From assembly GCA_910575815.1 (NCBI GenBank), contig CAJTFN010000023.1:1-52777 (forward strand): 52,777 nucleotides of DNA. The letters run 5' to 3'. The stretch comes from Oscillospiraceae bacterium (lineage in GTDB: Bacteria; Bacillota; Clostridia; Oscillospirales; Oscillospiraceae). Position numbers and translations under genes: made by a program. The notes under the pieces are model-generated. The model saw only the letters and a list, made by a program, of their open reading frames with translations, had not been told where the DNA came from and did not search any database. Shown here in pieces: positions 51,255 through 52,777 of the stretch (position 1 is its first letter; the number at the start of each line of letters is the position of its first letter).

Positions 51255-51482
51255 ATGAAAACTAAAGTTCTAAGTCTTTGCCGAGATATGAAAACTCACA
51301 ACATCGGCCAGTATATGACCAACGGCGGGTTGATTTTAGCGTCAATGGGAATTTTGACAGCGCTAATTGGAAACCGGTTAAGAATCAATGCTTGGGATGA
51401 GAGAATCATCATCGGCCATGACAAATTGGAAGAAAAGTTTGACGAGATGTATCAATCCGTCACTGAGAAGGAGGAGCCCTAA
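51255..51482 (+). CDS. Small single-pass membrane protein (75 residues)
   Basis: Short basic N-terminus, one membrane helix (GGLILASMGILTALIG), then an amphipathic, charged C-terminus (HDKLEEKFDEMYQSVTEK). GGAAGGAG lies before the ATG. It is divergent from the zinc-ribbon integrase, 53 bases apart. The layout resembles small phage or ICE proteins of the holin/excisionase neighbourhood but no family is recognised. Confidence 0.65.
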   Translation: MKTKVLSLCRDMKTHNIGQYMTNGGLILASMGILTALIGNRLRINAWDERIIIGHDKLEEKFDEMYQSVTEKEEP

Positions 51483-51504
51483 CCGGGGCTCTTCCTTTTT
51501 TTGT
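51467..51504 (+). terminator. Terminator of the 75-residue gene
   Basis: GAAGGAGGAGCCC pairs with GGGGCTCTTCC (one mismatch), followed by TTTTTTT. The stem starts inside the last codons of the gene. Confidence 0.85.
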
Positions 51505-51535
51505 CTTTTTTGGGCCTTGCATCGCCCGCAATAAT

Positions 51536-51577
51536 AATATATCATTATGTAGGAGTTTGTCAAGCTATTCCTACATA
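51536..51577 (-). promoter_or_regulatory. Minus-strand promoter with dyad operator
   Basis: Minus-strand TTGACA (51563-51558), a 16-base spacer and TATATT (51541-51536). A perfect dyad TATGTAGGA / TCCTACATA (51546-51554 with 51569-51577) covers the -35. Transcription would run antisense through the 75-residue gene toward the zinc-ribbon integrase. A direct repeat TTAGATTAG occurs nearby (about 51591 and 51612). Confidence 0.6.
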
Positions 51578-51633
51578 AAAATTTTTTATTTAGATTAGAC
51601 ACGCTCCTAACTTAGATTAGCGGAGGCCAAGGT

Positions 51634-52011
51634 ATGGTTAGTGTAGATGTGTCTACTTGCCCCAAGTGCGGTGGGGCGTTGAAGTATTACGGGATGGTTC
51701 CCAGAATTGTACGAACGAAAAACCGGGCCACATCCTGGGTCAAGATTCGCCGGCTCCGATGCTCTGGGTGTGGAGCATTTCATAGAGAGCTGCCAGAACT
51801 GATATTTCCGCATAAGCAATACGAGGCCGAGGTCATCCTTGGGGTTCTGGAAGGACTCATCACCTGTGAAACGATTGGCTTTGAGGACTACCCTTGTGAA
51901 CTGACCATGGCTAATTGGAAATCGCAGGAACCGCAACTCCTTTTATGGAGGAATCCATATTTGAAAGGAGAAACAGAACATGAAACTTATACCTGTGGAG
52001 GCCGTACCTAA
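51634..52011 (+). CDS. DUF6431-type zinc-finger protein
   Basis: A 125-residue protein with CPKCGG and RLRCSGCGAFHRELP, a zinc-ribbon pair, followed by QYEAEVILGVLEGLI and FEDYPCELTMANWK. This matches what I recall of DUF6431, found in clostridial mobile elements, often before further short element genes; function unknown, perhaps DNA binding. GGAGGCC precedes the region of the ATG. The next gene starts within its end. Confidence 0.75.
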   Translation: MVSVDVSTCPKCGGALKYYGMVPRIVRTKNRATSWVKIRRLRCSGCGAFHRELPELIFPHKQYEAEVILGVLEGLITCETIGFEDYPCELTMANWKSQEPQLLLWRNPYLKGETEHETYTCGGRT

Positions 52012-52144
52012 ACGGCGAGGCAGGCATCACCTGCAAGACCTCATTGAGGAATTTGTGAGAGGGGACGATAAGGTCGTACAAAGAGAACGCCACCCACATC
52101 ATGAACATGGCCACCACCGGTTATATCACCATCACCAAGGATGA
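51980..52144 (+). pseudogene. Truncated element gene following DUF6431
   Basis: Starts ATG with AAGGAG 9 bases upstream and reads MKLIPVEAVPKRRGRHHLQD, then LIEEFVRGDDKVVQ. From about 52080 the sequence changes to the GC-rich phage gene; the frame then reads His/Pro-rich noise to a stop at 52142. The true C-terminus has been lost at the junction. It is likely a companion of the DUF6431 gene. Confidence 0.55.
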
Positions 52145-52777
52145 TTACGGCTCGGAAACACTTTATATTTCTAATGTCCGTGATTACACCAAGGCGGATA
52201 AACTGTGGAAGTGGAACATGAACGGCCTGGGATATTCCAATGACGGCGGCAAGACCTTTGGGCTGGCCATTACCATGGACGGCTCCACGGTGGACTGGAT
52301 CATCAGCCGGGCGGTCATTCCGGCGCTGCCCACCCAGAGCAACGTTCTGGCGGCCGACGGCACGCCCAAATCGCCCACCTGGGACGGCTACATCGTGGGT
52401 CAGCTCACTTTGGGCGGCGACCGGTTCGGCACTGAGGCCGGAGACTACACCGCCGAGTTCACCCCCACGGACAACTATCAGTGGTGGGACGGCACCACCG
52501 GAATGAAGACGGCCACCTGGACCATCACCAGCGTCATCGTGCCCATCCCGACGCAGAAGAATATCCCCACTTACACCGGGGCGGCCCAGACGCCGCAGTG
52601 GGACAACTTCGACACCGACAACTGCACCGTCCAGGTGACGCCGGCTACGGACGCCGGGGAGCACTCTGCGGTATTCAGTCTGGTGCAGGGCATGTGGTCG
52701 GACGGCACCACCGCTAACAAGACGGTGAAATGGGTCATCAACCGGGCCACCATCGCCAAGGTCCCCGCCCAGAGCGG
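52101..52777 (+). CDS. Phage tail protein with Ig-like repeats, both ends missing
   Basis: An open frame from about 52080 to the window edge. It contains the phage tail signature LWKWNMNGLGYSNDGGKTFG and LAITMDGSTVDW, then two ~75-residue beta repeats (PTQSN...TWDGY...LTLGG...YTAEFTP...YQWWDGTTG and PTQKNIPTYTGAAQTPQWDN...WSDGTTANK) and the start of a third. Such repeats decorate phage and adhesive proteins. No ribosome-binding site precedes the ATG at 52101, and coding-like sequence (KENATHI) runs in from 52080, so the 5' end has been cut by the element to its left. GC is about 58-60%. Confidence 0.7.
   Translation, partial: MNMATTGYITITKDDYGSETLYISNVRDYTKADKLWKWNMNGLGYSNDGGKTFGLAITMDGSTVDWIISRAVIPALPTQSNVLAADGTPKSPTWDGYIVGQLTLGGDRFGTEAGDYTAEFTPTDNYQWWDGTTGMKTATWTITSVIVPIPTQKNIPTYTGAAQTPQWDNFDTDNCTVQVTPATDAGEHSAVFSLVQGMWSDGTTANKTVKWVINRATIAKVPAQS

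Overview
The window looks like chromosomal DNA of a GC-rich Clostridia gut anaerobe, most like the Oscillospiraceae (Oscillibacter/Flavonifractor-type). The evidence is strong SD-led Gram-positive genes, clean TTGACA/TATAAT promoters, a SAM-I riboswitch before metK, the UPF0735/UPF0210/UPF0237 ACT-type genes, a phosphotransacetylase and very many strong hairpin terminators. No ribosomal RNA is present, so placement below family level is not possible.

Layout. 0.1-3.4 kb: a cellulose-synthase-like glycosyltransferase with a c-di-GMP-binding PilZ domain, overlapping a GH5 glucanase. 3.6-7.8 kb: a LysM/M23 cell-wall peptidase, pta and a patatin. 7.9-11.1 kb: a tightly packed minus-strand trio (rhomboid-like membrane protein with zinc ribbon, LTA-synthase-type sulfatase-fold enzyme, small membrane protein). 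11.2-15.4 kb: SAM-I riboswitch and metK, a GNAT enzyme, a 60-residue protein and a chemoreceptor with an extracellular zinc-binding-type (CZB-like) sensor. 15.7-21.0 kb: a complete branched-chain amino acid ABC operon (livJHMGF). 21.0-24.5 kb: a TIGR04076-type protein, then a sucrose module (fructokinase plus amylosucrase-type GH13). 24.6-27.4 kb: ptsH-ptsI, bracketed by inverted copies of a triple-hairpin repeat. 27.6-30.1 kb: a cytoplasmic ParB-like/BMP-binding fusion coupled to a metallophosphoesterase. 30.4-31.8 kb: tRNA-Gly and the rpsF-ssb-rpsR operon. 31.9-36.8 kb: a minus-strand aspartate-family set (UPF0735 ACT protein, hom, lysC, ACT protein, PFL protein). 36.9-40.9 kb: a polar amino acid ABC operon lying between two direct copies of a ~525-bp giant-hairpin element. 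40.9-47.2 kb: AbgB-type amidohydrolase, upp, a small membrane protein, tsaB-tsaE, a RodA/FtsW protein and an SLH surface protein.

47.5 kb to the end: a genomic island. It starts at tRNA-Pro(GGG), which is followed by an AT-rich tyrosine integrase and a holin-like pseudogene. A mid-GC block with a second, zinc-ribbon integrase and a DUF6431-type protein follows. The block ends abruptly inside a GC-rich phage tail gene that runs off the window. The three blocks differ in base composition, which suggests nested or successive insertions.

Most candidate novelty is in non-coding structure (the duplicated giant hairpin around the amino acid transporter and the 114-bp triple-hairpin tandem repeat) and in unusual protein architectures (ParB-BMP fusion, HPr with Lys46, CZB-like chemoreceptor sensor). 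Function names rest on motif recognition by eye; no database search was run.
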